A DNA stretch of 64,000 bases from Ralstonia pickettii (GTDB taxonomy: Bacteria > Pseudomonadota > Gammaproteobacteria > Burkholderiales > Burkholderiaceae): NCBI RefSeq assembly GCF_030582395.1, contig NZ_CP104381.1:992001-1056000 (forward strand), read 5' to 3'. The notes beneath the pieces are model-generated. The model worked only from the letters and a program-made list of their open reading frames with translations, did no database searches and was not told the DNA's origin. The translations under genes and the position numbers were made by a program. Below, piece by piece: positions 56,494 through 64,000 of the stretch (position 1 is the first letter of the stretch; every line of letters begins with the position of its first letter).

Positions 56494-56865
56494 ATGCACC
56501 TGACCGTCAAACAGATCGAACTGATGCGCGTAATCGGCGCGGGCAACCCCGACGGGTCGCCGGCCGACCTGGATCAAGTCCTGGAGCGCCTGAACTACGA
56601 GACCACCAAATCGTCGATCCAGTTTTCCATCCGCGCCCTCATCAAGCACGGGTTGATCGAGAAGGGCGGGCGGGAGAAGCGGCGAGGCCGCCAGCGGGTT
56701 CTCCTGCTCATCACCTCGGCCGGCAGCATGCACGTGCGACCGACGGGCGTCATTGGGGCCGCTGCTGTCGCTGTGTCGGAAGAGCAGGATCAGGTCGAGC
56801 AATCTCTTTCCGCGCTCGCGCAGGAGGAGTTTGTTGACGCTCCCGCTGAGTTCCTCGAGCCGTGA
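56494..56865 (+). CDS. Winged-helix DNA-binding protein, 123 aa
   Basis: LTVKQIELMRVIGAGNPDGSPADLDQVLERLNY then FSIRALIKHGLIEKGG and a basic wing (KRRGRQRV) form a winged helix. Could regulate late genes. One base after the GNAT stop. Confidence 0.65.
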   Translation: MHLTVKQIELMRVIGAGNPDGSPADLDQVLERLNYETTKSSIQFSIRALIKHGLIEKGGREKRRGRQRVLLLITSAGSMHVRPTGVIGAAAVAVSEEQDQVEQSLSALAQEEFVDAPAEFLEP

Positions 56866-56935
56866 ACCCAACTTGGGGCCGGCTTGGGCATTCCGTGCGT
56901 TCCCGTAAAAGATAGAAATACAAAACAAAGAAGTA

Positions 56936-57316
56936 ATGAGTATTAAAGATATTGACGGGAGCGCGGCGCCGACCCAAGTTGGGCCCAACTTCATTCCTGG
57001 AACCCGAGCGGATGCGGAAATCTCACGGCGCCTGGGATTCAAGGTCGAGATCCAGGACGGGCTCGTGAAGCTGTGGGACCGGGACGCGCCGTGCCTGCAC
57101 GACAACTGGAGCGTCGGCCCCGCTTACTGCGAGCGGGACGACCTGGCCACCGAGCTGCTGGAAGAGCGCGGTGTAACGCCCCAGGTGCTCGCCGATGACG
57201 CGGGGAGCTGGTTCTGCGTGTTCGAGCGCAATGGCGAGCTTCTGCGCACTCCCTCGTTCGAATCTGACGCATTCGCGATCGCTTGTGCCCTCGATCACGT
57301 GCTTTCGACTGAATGA
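56936..57316 (+). CDS. Hypothetical protein, 126 aa
   Basis: Preceded by a locally A-rich leader (AAAGATAGAAATACAAAACA) unlike the rest of the region and a weak ribosome site. The protein is acidic, alpha/beta. Unknown. Confidence 0.55.
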   Translation: MSIKDIDGSAAPTQVGPNFIPGTRADAEISRRLGFKVEIQDGLVKLWDRDAPCLHDNWSVGPAYCERDDLATELLEERGVTPQVLADDAGSWFCVFERNGELLRTPSFESDAFAIACALDHVLSTE

Positions 57317-57318
57317 AT

Positions 57319-57362
57319 AGTCAGCACTGACTTGACATAGACGACCGGGGCCGATACAGTGG
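57319..57362 (+). promoter_or_regulatory. Operator abutting a sigma-70 promoter for the terminase unit
   Basis: AGTCA-GCAC-TGACT (57319-57332) overlaps TTGACA (57331-57336 region), then 17 bases and TACAGT. Here the dyad covers a real -35, so a bound protein would repress. Confidence 0.7.
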
Positions 57363-57387
57363 CGCCACAACTCCGGTTATCTCCAAC

Positions 57388-57418
57388 AGGGCGCCTACCT
57401 TTCGCGCCCTTTTTTTTT
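57388..57418 (+). terminator. Rho-independent terminator before terS
   Basis: AGGGCGC, 9-base loop, GCGCCCT then eight T, 25 bases after the promoter and before the terS start. Suggests attenuation or antitermination of late genes. Confidence 0.88.
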
Positions 57419-57447
57419 AACCGCAGAACCCAACCAGGCAAACAGCA

Positions 57448-58095
57448 GTGAGCAAGGCAACAAAGACCACCACCGCACCGAAGAGCAAGTATGCGCGCCT
57501 CACCCCGAAGCAGTGGGCGGAGGCGGAAGCTCTGTGGGAGTCCGGCGAAGTCACGCTCGACGACCTGGCTGCGCGCTTCGGCAAGAACCGCTCCGTCTTC
57601 TCCAACCACTTCGCCAAGACAGGCATCACCAAGGGCTCCAAAAGCGAGGCGAACAAGCGCCGCGTCGCAGAAGAGGTGGCCAAGGCCGCCATTTCCGACT
57701 CCACCGTGCTGGCTGCGCGGATCAAGGAGACCAAGGAGGAGCACTACAAGATGGCCACGGCGCTGGCCAAGCTCACCTGGAACGAGATCCTCCAGGCGAA
57801 GAATGACGCGCGGCCGTTCTCCACGGCGATGAACAACCTGAAGGCGCTGGACAACGCCATGACCGTGCTGAAGAAGGCGCGGGAAGAGCGTTACGCCGTG
57901 CTGGGCCTGGACCGCGACGACGCGGTGGACGAAAACGGCCTGCCGGAGCTGGTGATCTCCGAGCTGACGGCCGAGCAGGTCGAGGCACTGCGTTCGCGCG
58001 ATGAGGACGATATCGACACCGAGGTGGAGATGGCCGACGAGAGTGCGCCGGCCGTGAGCACGGGCGAGGACGATATCGTTCAGGAGGGCGACTGA
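57448..58095 (+). CDS. terS: Terminase small subunit
   Basis: A 215-residue protein with a homeodomain-like HTH (AEALWESGEVTLDDLAARFGKNRSVFSNHF), a central oligomerisation helix region and an acidic C-terminus. Recognises the packaging site and recruits TerL. GTG start in the GCAGTGAG context. TGATG overlap with terL. Confidence 0.82.
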   Translation: MSKATKTTTAPKSKYARLTPKQWAEAEALWESGEVTLDDLAARFGKNRSVFSNHFAKTGITKGSKSEANKRRVAEEVAKAAISDSTVLAARIKETKEEHYKMATALAKLTWNEILQAKNDARPFSTAMNNLKALDNAMTVLKKAREERYAVLGLDRDDAVDENGLPELVISELTAEQVEALRSRDEDDIDTEVEMADESAPAVSTGEDDIVQEGD

Positions 58096-59363
58096 TGGCG
58101 GCACCGGCCAAGTCCCTCTCGCTCCACAAGAAGCAGATGGAGGTCTACAGTTCGAAGCATCGCTTCCGGGTTGTGGTGGCGGGCCGCCGCTGGGGCAAGA
58201 CGGCGCTCTCGCGCGTGCTCATCATCAAGATGGCGCAGGTGAAGAAGCGCAAGATTTGGTATGTGGCGCCGACCTACCGGATGGCCAAGCAGATCATGTG
58301 GATCGACCTGCTGGACGCCATCCCAAAGGCGTGGATTCGCAAGGTCAACGAGACCACGCTCACCATCACCCTGGTGAATCAGACCCGCATCGAGCTGAAG
58401 GGCGCCGACAAGCCTGACTCGTTGCGCGGCGTGGGTATCCACTTCCTCGTGCTGGACGAGTTCCAGGACATGAACGAGGAGACGTGGACCCAGGTGCTGC
58501 GCCCGACGCTGGCCGACACCGGCGGGCACGCCATCTTCATCGGCACGCCCAAGGCATACAACTACCTGCACACCGTCTATCAGCTCGGACAGCGCGGGGC
58601 GACCTACGTGGATGCGCGCGGCCGCACGCGGGTCAACGAGTGGATGAGCTGGCAGTTCCCGACCATCACCTCGCCGTTCATCCCGGTGAGCGAATTGGAA
58701 GCCGCACGCCGCGACATGGACGAGAAGTCGTTCAAGCAGGAGTTCGAGGCGTCTTTCGAGACCATGAGCGGGCGGGTCTACTACCCGTTCGATCGGGCCG
58801 CGCACGTCGGCAAGTATCCGTTCAACCCGAAGCTGCCGATCTGGATCGGCATGGACTTCAACATCGACCCCATGTCGACGGTGATTTTCCAGCCGCAGCC
58901 CAATGGCGAGCTGTGGGCGGTGGACGAGATCGTGCAGTTCGGCTCCAACACGGAAGAAATCTGCGAGGCGATCGACGCGAAGTATTGGCGCCACCAGAAC
59001 CAGATCGTCATCTATCCCGACCCGGCCGGCGGACAGCGCCAGCACGCCCGTGGCGAGACCGACCTGGACATTCTGCGCGAGAAGGGCTTCCGCCGCATCA
59101 AATACCGCCGCAAGCACCCGCTGGTCGCCGACCGGGTGAACGCCGTGAACCGCATGCTGCGCTCGGCGGACAACACCGTGCGCCTGCGCATCGACGAGAG
59201 CTGCAAGCACTTCATCAAGAGCCTGGAGCAGACCATCTACAAGCCTGGCTCGCGCGACGTGGACAAGTCTGCCGGCACGGAACACTCGGCTGACGCGGCC
59301 GGTTACTGCATCGACCTGGAATTTCCGGTGCGTCGCATCGAGGTTGGTGGGCTCTCCGTTTAA
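58095..59363 (+). CDS. terL: Terminase large subunit
   Basis: A 422-residue packaging motor: Walker A GRRWGKT (30-36), Walker B FLVLDEFQD (about 117-125), coupling motif IGTPKAYN, then an RNase H-like nuclease with GMDFNIDP (D254), IYPDPAGG and HSADAAGY. Cuts concatemers and translocates DNA into the prohead. Confidence 0.95.
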   Translation: MAAPAKSLSLHKKQMEVYSSKHRFRVVVAGRRWGKTALSRVLIIKMAQVKKRKIWYVAPTYRMAKQIMWIDLLDAIPKAWIRKVNETTLTITLVNQTRIELKGADKPDSLRGVGIHFLVLDEFQDMNEETWTQVLRPTLADTGGHAIFIGTPKAYNYLHTVYQLGQRGATYVDARGRTRVNEWMSWQFPTITSPFIPVSELEAARRDMDEKSFKQEFEASFETMSGRVYYPFDRAAHVGKYPFNPKLPIWIGMDFNIDPMSTVIFQPQPNGELWAVDEIVQFGSNTEEICEAIDAKYWRHQNQIVIYPDPAGGQRQHARGETDLDILREKGFRRIKYRRKHPLVADRVNAVNRMLRSADNTVRLRIDESCKHFIKSLEQTIYKPGSRDVDKSAGTEHSADAAGYCIDLEFPVRRIEVGGLSV

Positions 59364-59364
59364 C

Positions 59365-59393
59365 TTGTCAATACAGTCAATACTGACTATCAT
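59365..59393 (+). promoter_or_regulatory. Promoter with dyad in the spacer, upstream of portal
   Basis: TTGTCA, 17 bases, TATCAT; AGTCA-ATAC-TGACT (59375-59388) fills the spacer. The best example of a normal -35 combined with the motif. Confidence 0.75.
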
Positions 59394-59401
59394 AAGCCGC
59401 C

Positions 59402-61030
59402 ATGAATACGCTCCCACCTGGCACTATCGGAACCTTCGATCCGGTCGAAGCCACAAACTCGACGCCGGTCGCTCCGCAAGGAGACGACCAGAAGCGCCTG
59501 CGCCGGTTGGTGAGCCGCCGGCATCCCGAATACGACGAAATGCTGCTCCACTGGGAATTCCTGGAGGAGACGTATTCGGGTGGCCGCGAGTGGTTCGACA
59601 CGAACATCTTCCGCTACATCAAGGAAGGCGATAAGGAATACAACGATCGCCTGCGCCGCTGCTACCGGTTCAATCACACCCGCGAGGTGGTGGACCTGGT
59701 GGACAAATACCTGTTCAAGCAGAACATCACCCGCAACGAAGACGATGCGCCGCAGTGCGTGAAGGACTTCTGGAAACGCTCGACGCGCAACGGCATGTCG
59801 ATCGAGGAGTTCATGCGGCAGAACTCCAAAAAGGCGTCGATCGGCGGGCGCATCGGCATCGTGGTGGACACCACTGCCAGCGCGGTCGTGATCAGCAAGG
59901 CCGAAGAGCGCGCCGCCGGCGTGCAGACCTACGCCTACTCGGTCGGCCCCGAGCAGTTGCTGGACTATTCCTTTGACAGCCAGGGCAACCTGAACTGGAT
60001 TCTCATCAAGGAGTGCAAGCGCGACGACGAAGACCCCTTCGAGTCTTCGGGCGCGGAAGTCGAGCGCTATCGCCTTTGGACCAAGACCGACTGGAAGCTC
60101 TACGAAGAACAGGGCACCGGTCGGCGCAAGAAGGTCGTGCTGGTCGACTCGGGCGCGCACAACCTCGGCGAGGTGCCAGTCATCCTGGCCGACAACATCA
60201 TCAGCGACGAGCCGTATTGCTCGCCGGCGATGATCGACGACATTGCCTACCTGGACCGCGCGGTTGCCAACTACCTGAGCAACCTGGACGCCATCATCCA
60301 GGACCAGACCTTTTCGCAGTTGGCCATGCCGGCGCAGAACATGCTGCCAGGCGAGGACAACTACACGAAGCTGTTGGAGATGGGCACCAAGCGGGTGTTC
60401 CTCTACGACGGCGAGGGCGGCGCACAGCCGTTCTACCTTTCCCCTGACCCGAAGCAGGCCGAGCTGATCCTCGCAGCGATCCACAAGATCATCAACGAGA
60501 TCTACCACACGGTCGGCCTGGCTGGCGAGCGCACCAAGTCGGACAACTCGCTTGGTATCGACAACAGCTCCGGGGTGGCCAAGGCATACGACTTCGAGCG
60601 AGTGAATGCTCTGTTGGCAGCCAAGGCAGACAGCCTGGAGGTGGTCGAGAACAAGATGGTCCGCCTGGTCGCGCTCTGGAACGGGGAAGAGGGCCGCGTC
60701 ACTGACGAGCTGGTCTCCTACCCGGACGACTTCGACACGCGCGGCCTCTACGACGAGTTCGACATTGCGGCACGCCTGTCGCTCATCGGTGCGCCGGACG
60801 CAATCCAGCAGCAACAGATGCGCGCAGTGCTGGACAAGCTGTTCCCGCAGCTGGCCAAGGATCTGCGCGCCGAAATGGAGAAGCAACTCAAGCAGTGGCC
60901 GGCGGACCCCGTGCAGACCACTGAAGGCGGCAGCGGCAACCCCGCCTCCACGCCGCCGAAGAAGGACGCGGCACCCAAGCAGCCAGGCGACAACCGCCAG
61001 GGGCAGGTGACGAAATCCACTGAGCAGTAA
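59402..61030 (+). CDS. Portal protein (SPP1 gp6-like)
   Basis: A 542-residue protein with the SPP1-type portal layout: YSGGREWFDTN, FNHTREVVDLVDKYLF, PVILADNIISDEPYCSPAM, and the long helix region ELILAAIHKIINEIYHTVG. Pro/Lys-rich C-terminus. Forms the dodecameric DNA channel. Short leader: ATG nine bases after the -10. Confidence 0.9.
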   Translation: MNTLPPGTIGTFDPVEATNSTPVAPQGDDQKRLRRLVSRRHPEYDEMLLHWEFLEETYSGGREWFDTNIFRYIKEGDKEYNDRLRRCYRFNHTREVVDLVDKYLFKQNITRNEDDAPQCVKDFWKRSTRNGMSIEEFMRQNSKKASIGGRIGIVVDTTASAVVISKAEERAAGVQTYAYSVGPEQLLDYSFDSQGNLNWILIKECKRDDEDPFESSGAEVERYRLWTKTDWKLYEEQGTGRRKKVVLVDSGAHNLGEVPVILADNIISDEPYCSPAMIDDIAYLDRAVANYLSNLDAIIQDQTFSQLAMPAQNMLPGEDNYTKLLEMGTKRVFLYDGEGGAQPFYLSPDPKQAELILAAIHKIINEIYHTVGLAGERTKSDNSLGIDNSSGVAKAYDFERVNALLAAKADSLEVVENKMVRLVALWNGEEGRVTDELVSYPDDFDTRGLYDEFDIAARLSLIGAPDAIQQQQMRAVLDKLFPQLAKDLRAEMEKQLKQWPADPVQTTEGGSGNPASTPPKKDAAPKQPGDNRQGQVTKSTEQ

Positions 61031-61039
61031 TCCCAACCC

Positions 61040-61064
61040 GCCGGCAAGCGACTGCCGGCCTTTT
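61040..61064 (+). terminator. Rho-independent terminator after portal gene
   Basis: GCCGGCA-AGCGAC-TGCCGGC then TTTTC. Confidence 0.85.
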
Positions 61065-61101
61065 CACACGACCCAGAGACCGGTCGAAAGGCAAACAACG
61101 T

Positions 61102-61983
61102 ATGAAACACCTTTTTCTGAAACTCCAGGCACAGCGCTTCCGCGAACAAGCTGGCGAGGGCGGTGATCCGGGTGCAGGCGCTGCTGGTGGCGCAGGCGCT
61201 GATGAAGCAGCCAAGAAGGCCGCCGAAGAAGCAGCCGCCAAGAAGGCCGCCGATGAAGCAGCTGGCAAGGCTGGCGGCGATGGCGGCAAGAAGCCGAGCG
61301 ACGAGGAAGCAAAGCTCCTGAAGGAGGTGATGCAGAAGAAGGAAGCCTTGCAGAAGACGCAGGCTGACCTCGCAGCGGCCCAGGAGCGTCTGAAGAAGTT
61401 CGACGGCATCGACCCCGAAGCCGTGCGCGCCATGCTCGCCGAGCGCGCTCAGGCAGAAGAGAAGGCCCTGGAAGCGAAGGGCGACTACGAGCGCCTGAAG
61501 CAGCGCATGGCCGAAGCCCACGCCAGCGAGACGGCCTCCCTGAAGGAGCAGATCGCCCAGCTGCAAAACGTCCTGTCCCAGCGCGAGGGCGCCATCAACG
61601 AGCTGTCGATCGGCAGCCTGTTCGGCCAGTCGCAGTTCATCAACTCCGAACTGGTGCTGACGCCGGCGAAGGCGCGCGTCGTCTACGGCGACCACTTCGA
61701 GCTGGTGGACGGTAAGGTCGTTGGCTACGACAAGCCCAAGGGCGCATCGGGCCGCACCGCGATCGTCGACAGCATGGGCAACCCCGTGAACTTCGACGAG
61801 GCGCTGCGCAAGATTGTGGAAGCTGACCCGGAAAAGGACGCGCTGCTCAAGAGCAAGATCAAGCCTGGCGCCAACTCGGAATCGGGCAAGGTCGGCAAGC
61901 AGGCGAACTCCCAGAAGGATGCGCCGACCGACGGCGTTTCGAAGATCGCTGCCGGCCTGAAGGGGCTGAAAGTGATCGGCTGA
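61102..61983 (+). CDS. Capsid scaffolding protein
   Basis: A 293-residue protein: Ala/Lys-rich start, a long coiled coil (LKEVMQKKEALQKTQADLAAA) and a C-terminal domain (TPAKARVVYGDHFELVDGKVVG) as in phage scaffold proteins upstream of HK97-type capsids. No protease domain seen. Own ribosome site AAGGCAAAC. Confidence 0.82.
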   Translation: MKHLFLKLQAQRFREQAGEGGDPGAGAAGGAGADEAAKKAAEEAAAKKAADEAAGKAGGDGGKKPSDEEAKLLKEVMQKKEALQKTQADLAAAQERLKKFDGIDPEAVRAMLAERAQAEEKALEAKGDYERLKQRMAEAHASETASLKEQIAQLQNVLSQREGAINELSIGSLFGQSQFINSELVLTPAKARVVYGDHFELVDGKVVGYDKPKGASGRTAIVDSMGNPVNFDEALRKIVEADPEKDALLKSKIKPGANSESGKVGKQANSQKDAPTDGVSKIAAGLKGLKVIG

Positions 61984-61991
61984 AGCGGAAG

Positions 61992-62092
61992 CCTTTGGGG
62001 TCTTATGCATAGTCAGTATTGACTATGCATTGGATCAGTGATATCGTCCGGTCTCACTCGGTGACTAGAGCGACTTAGACCCCGAAGGTTTT
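61992..62092 (+). ncRNA. Structured intergenic element before the capsid gene
   Basis: CCTTTGGGGTCTTA pairs with TTAGACCCCGAAGG (one wobble, one mismatch) and is followed by TTTT, enclosing 69 bases that include a motif copy and GGTCTCACTCGGTGACT. It may be a terminator with a large loop, or a discrete small RNA. Call is tentative. Confidence 0.35.
62005..62030 (+). promoter_or_regulatory. Extended 26-bp dyad
   Basis: ATGCATAGTCA-GTAT-TGACTATGCAT: perfect 11-base arms, the longest clean copy of the motif. TATGCA is the -10 candidate. Confidence 0.75.
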
Positions 62093-62103
62093 CAATCAAC
62101 GAT

Positions 62104-62117
62104 AGTCAACACTGACT
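62104..62117 (+). promoter_or_regulatory. Second dyad site before the capsid gene
   Basis: AGTCA-ACAC-TGACT, 27 bases before the capsid ATG. Two sites within 100 bases suggest strong control of the most abundant protein. Confidence 0.7.
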
Positions 62118-62143
62118 GTTAGCCTTTAAGGAAAAGAAGCAAT

Positions 62144-63055
62144 ATGCCTCTGTTGCGACAAGAAGCCGAGACGCTGAGTAACAACCAGCTCGTCGCCGGC
62201 GTGATTGACCAGATCATCGACCGCGATGACCTGTTCGCCATCCTGCCGTTCGAGCGTGTCAACGGCAAAGCCTACGTCTACAACCGCGAAGACACGCTGG
62301 GCGGTGCTGACTGGCTCGACCCGAACGATCCGGTGAACGAAAGCGCTGCAACGTTCACCGAAGTCGTGGCCAAGCTGCGTATCCTGGCTGGCGACGTGGA
62401 CGTGGACAAGTTCCTGCAATCCACGATGGGCGACACCAACGACCAGATGGCGATCCAGATCGCGAAGAAGGCCAAGGCCGTCGCTCGCGAATTCCATCGC
62501 ACGCTGGCCAAGGGCAACGCCACTGCCAACCCGAAGGAGTTCGACGGTCTGCCCCAGCTGGCTGCCGCTGCTCCGAACTCGCAGCAAGTCGTCGCCGGCG
62601 CAAACGGCGGCGCCCTGACGCTCTCGATGCTGGACGAGCTGTGCGACGCAGTGCCGAACGGCGCTGACGTGATCGTGATGCGTCGTGGCACGATCCGCGC
62701 ATTCCGTGGCCTGCTGCGCGCGACCTACGGCACGGACGCTGTGATGCAGCAGCTGGAAAACTTCGGCCGCCCGATGCTGACCCACAACGGCATCCCGGTG
62801 ATCATGAACGAATTCCTGGCCGCTGACGAAGCCCAGGGTTCGGCCAACGCCACGACCTCGGTCTACGCTCTGCGTCTGAACGAGCTGGATGGCCTGCACG
62901 GCATCTACGGTGGCAGCGACGCCGGTATCGTGGTCGAGAACATCGGCACGGTGCAGAACAAGGACGCAACCCGCATCCGTCTGAAGTGGTATACGGGCCT
63001 GGCCCTGAAGTCCACGCGGAGCATCGCGCGTCTGAAGGGTGTGACCAACATCTGA
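62144..63055 (+). CDS. Major capsid protein (HK97-like)
   Basis: A 303-residue protein with HK97-fold capsid features: an N-terminal arm (MPLLRQEAETLSNNQLVAGV), the E-loop region KAYVYNREDTLGGADW, spine helix MAIQIAKKAKAVAREFHRTL, and P-domain strands GIPVIMNEFL. Good AAGGAAAAG ribosome site. Position after portal and scaffold fits. Confidence 0.9.
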   Translation: MPLLRQEAETLSNNQLVAGVIDQIIDRDDLFAILPFERVNGKAYVYNREDTLGGADWLDPNDPVNESAATFTEVVAKLRILAGDVDVDKFLQSTMGDTNDQMAIQIAKKAKAVAREFHRTLAKGNATANPKEFDGLPQLAAAAPNSQQVVAGANGGALTLSMLDELCDAVPNGADVIVMRRGTIRAFRGLLRATYGTDAVMQQLENFGRPMLTHNGIPVIMNEFLAADEAQGSANATTSVYALRLNELDGLHGIYGGSDAGIVVENIGTVQNKDATRIRLKWYTGLALKSTRSIARLKGVTNI

Positions 63056-63067
63056 CGCACACAGCAT

Positions 63068-63086
63068 AGTCAATATTGACTATCAT
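63068..63086 (+). promoter_or_regulatory. Dyad-promoter overlapping a terminator
   Basis: AGTCA-ATAT-TGACT into TATCAT (63081-63086). The terminator stem of the capsid gene starts three bases later, the same operator-terminator coupling as at 24286. Confidence 0.75.
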
Positions 63087-63088
63087 GA

Positions 63089-63116
63089 GGGGCGAGCCGA
63101 GAGGCCCGCCCCTTTT
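63089..63116 (+). terminator. Rho-independent terminator of capsid gene
   Basis: GGGGCGAGCC-GAGA-GGCCCGCCCC then five T (one mismatch in the stem). Confidence 0.85.
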
Positions 63117-63133
63117 TCACATCAGGAGTATCA

Positions 63134-63589
63134 ATGAAAGTTCGACTGACACAACCCGGCTTCGAGACCTACACCGGCCAGATGGGTGTGATCTTCTTCA
63201 AGGAAGGCTTGTCGACCGACGATGTGCTGCCCATCGACGCCATTCGTCTGTCCGCCGTGTTCGGCGCCGAATGGGAAGACGGCACGCCGGCGAACATCGC
63301 GCAGCGACTGATCGACGAAGCAGACACCCCGGCCCAGGACGTGAACGGCGCCGCTGAAGCCGCCGCCGCTCAGTCTGAAGGCGCTGCGCCCGCTGGCGAG
63401 CCGCTGGCCACCGGCAACGCAGAGACCGCAAAGACCTACACCGAGGAAGAGCTGGCTGCGATCGCCGACAAGGATGGCATTGCCGGTCTGCGCGCAATCG
63501 GCGACACACTGAACGTCAAGGGCAATTCCATCCGTGGCTTGATCGACGCGATCCTGAAGGCCGCCGGCGCACCGAAGGCTGCTGAGTAA
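63134..63589 (+). CDS. Head protein with HeH/LEM C-terminal domain, 151 aa
   Basis: N-terminal beta domain (VRLTQPGFETYTGQMGVIFF) and a C-terminal HeH/LEM-like motif (EELAAIADKDGIAGLRAIGD, VKGNSIRGLIDAIL) common in phage structural proteins located after the capsid gene. Ala-rich linker between. TAATG overlap with the next gene. Confidence 0.65.
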   Translation: MKVRLTQPGFETYTGQMGVIFFKEGLSTDDVLPIDAIRLSAVFGAEWEDGTPANIAQRLIDEADTPAQDVNGAAEAAAAQSEGAAPAGEPLATGNAETAKTYTEEELAAIADKDGIAGLRAIGDTLNVKGNSIRGLIDAILKAAGAPKAAE

Positions 63590-64000
63590 TGGACGCCTTT
63601 CTCGCCGGAACCCCCGTCGAGGTCGTGATCCCGCTGCAAGACCGCAGCGGGAATCAGCTCGACGTGACCACGGTGGACTACCGGGTGGTCGACCATGCCG
63701 GCGTCGAGCTGGTGCCGCGCACGCCGCTGGATTCCTTCGTGGCGGGCACCGACGAGGCGGTCATTACCGTGCCGGCAGAGCTGAATGTGCTGCCGGTTGG
63801 CCAGGCCCGCGCCGTGCGCAACGTGGAGCTGTTCTGCACGGTTGGCGGCAACACGGTGATGGTGGGCATGCTGTTCGCCATCGAGGCGGCAGAGACGCTC
63901 ATGGTGGGCGTCAACACCTATCAGACGCTGGCGCAGGCACAGCTCACCTCGATGGACGTGCCGAACATCCCCGCGTGGGAGTCGGCTGATGAGCGCGACA
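63589..64000 (+). CDS. Head-completion/virion protein, truncated by window end
   Basis: Open to the last base (137 codons visible). Beta-rich (VEVVIPLQDRSGNQLDVTTV; DYRVVDHAG; FVAGTDEAVITVPAE), with an immunoglobulin-like feel. Location suggests a head-tail connector or decoration component. Confidence 0.6.
   Translation, partial: MDAFLAGTPVEVVIPLQDRSGNQLDVTTVDYRVVDHAGVELVPRTPLDSFVAGTDEAVITVPAELNVLPVGQARAVRNVELFCTVGGNTVMVGMLFAIEAAETLMVGVNTYQTLAQAQLTSMDVPNIPAWESADERD

Overview
The window is a dense, almost entirely rightward-transcribed stretch of a large tailed dsDNA bacteriophage genome (or phage-plasmid/prophage). It carries its own replisome, nucleotide metabolism and, at the right end, a head-packaging module (TerS, TerL, portal, scaffold, major capsid). 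The high G+C codon use, MucR-type zinc finger and HxlR/MazEF cargo fit a proteobacterial host, perhaps Burkholderiales; that host guess is inference, and no host-specific gene settles it. Tail genes are not reached.

Layout. 1-1.7 kb: a PAS-domain protein running in from outside, a leftward XRE regulator and a small gene. 1.7-21.4 kb: the core module, comprising a CobT-like VWA protein and CobS-like AAA+ ATPase, a sigma-70-like factor, a DnaE polymerase fused to a uracil-DNA-glycosylase-like domain, a gp32-like SSB, FEN-type exonuclease, UvsX/RecA, HicA-like protein, SleB-type lysin, SbcD/SbcC (gp47/gp46) and RuvC. 21.9-29 kb: nucleotide metabolism (NrdA, NrdB, ThyX, MazG-like, P-loop kinase) plus a lipoprotein. 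29-43 kb: many small proteins with an SPFH lipoprotein, a DnaQ-like exonuclease, a kinase-fold protein and a ParB-like protein. 41-50 kb: accessory region with HxlR, MazEF, a DUF4145 protein, long non-coding stretches and very small genes. 50-57 kb: a UvsW-like helicase, two ParB-like proteins and an operon coding an ABC ATPase, thioredoxin, Tad2-like (DUF2829) anti-Thoeris candidate, HELAH protein and GNAT acyltransferase. 57-64 kb: packaging and capsid genes.

The most striking signal is not a gene. A 14-bp dyad, AGTCA-N4-TGACT, occurs about 32 times, almost only between genes, nearly always with the same invariant 4-bp spacer and the same orientation, commonly running into a -10-like box (TGACTATAAT). 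It heads most rightward operons. Several copies sit inside larger dyads or are directly coupled to terminators. This looks like one phage-wide regulon controlled by a dedicated regulator (the XRE protein, the phage sigma factor, or both). A second candidate system is the split COG2401-type pair (ABC ATPase plus GNAT) with ParB-like proteins, which resembles a Mom-like DNA base-modification cassette next to the terminase.
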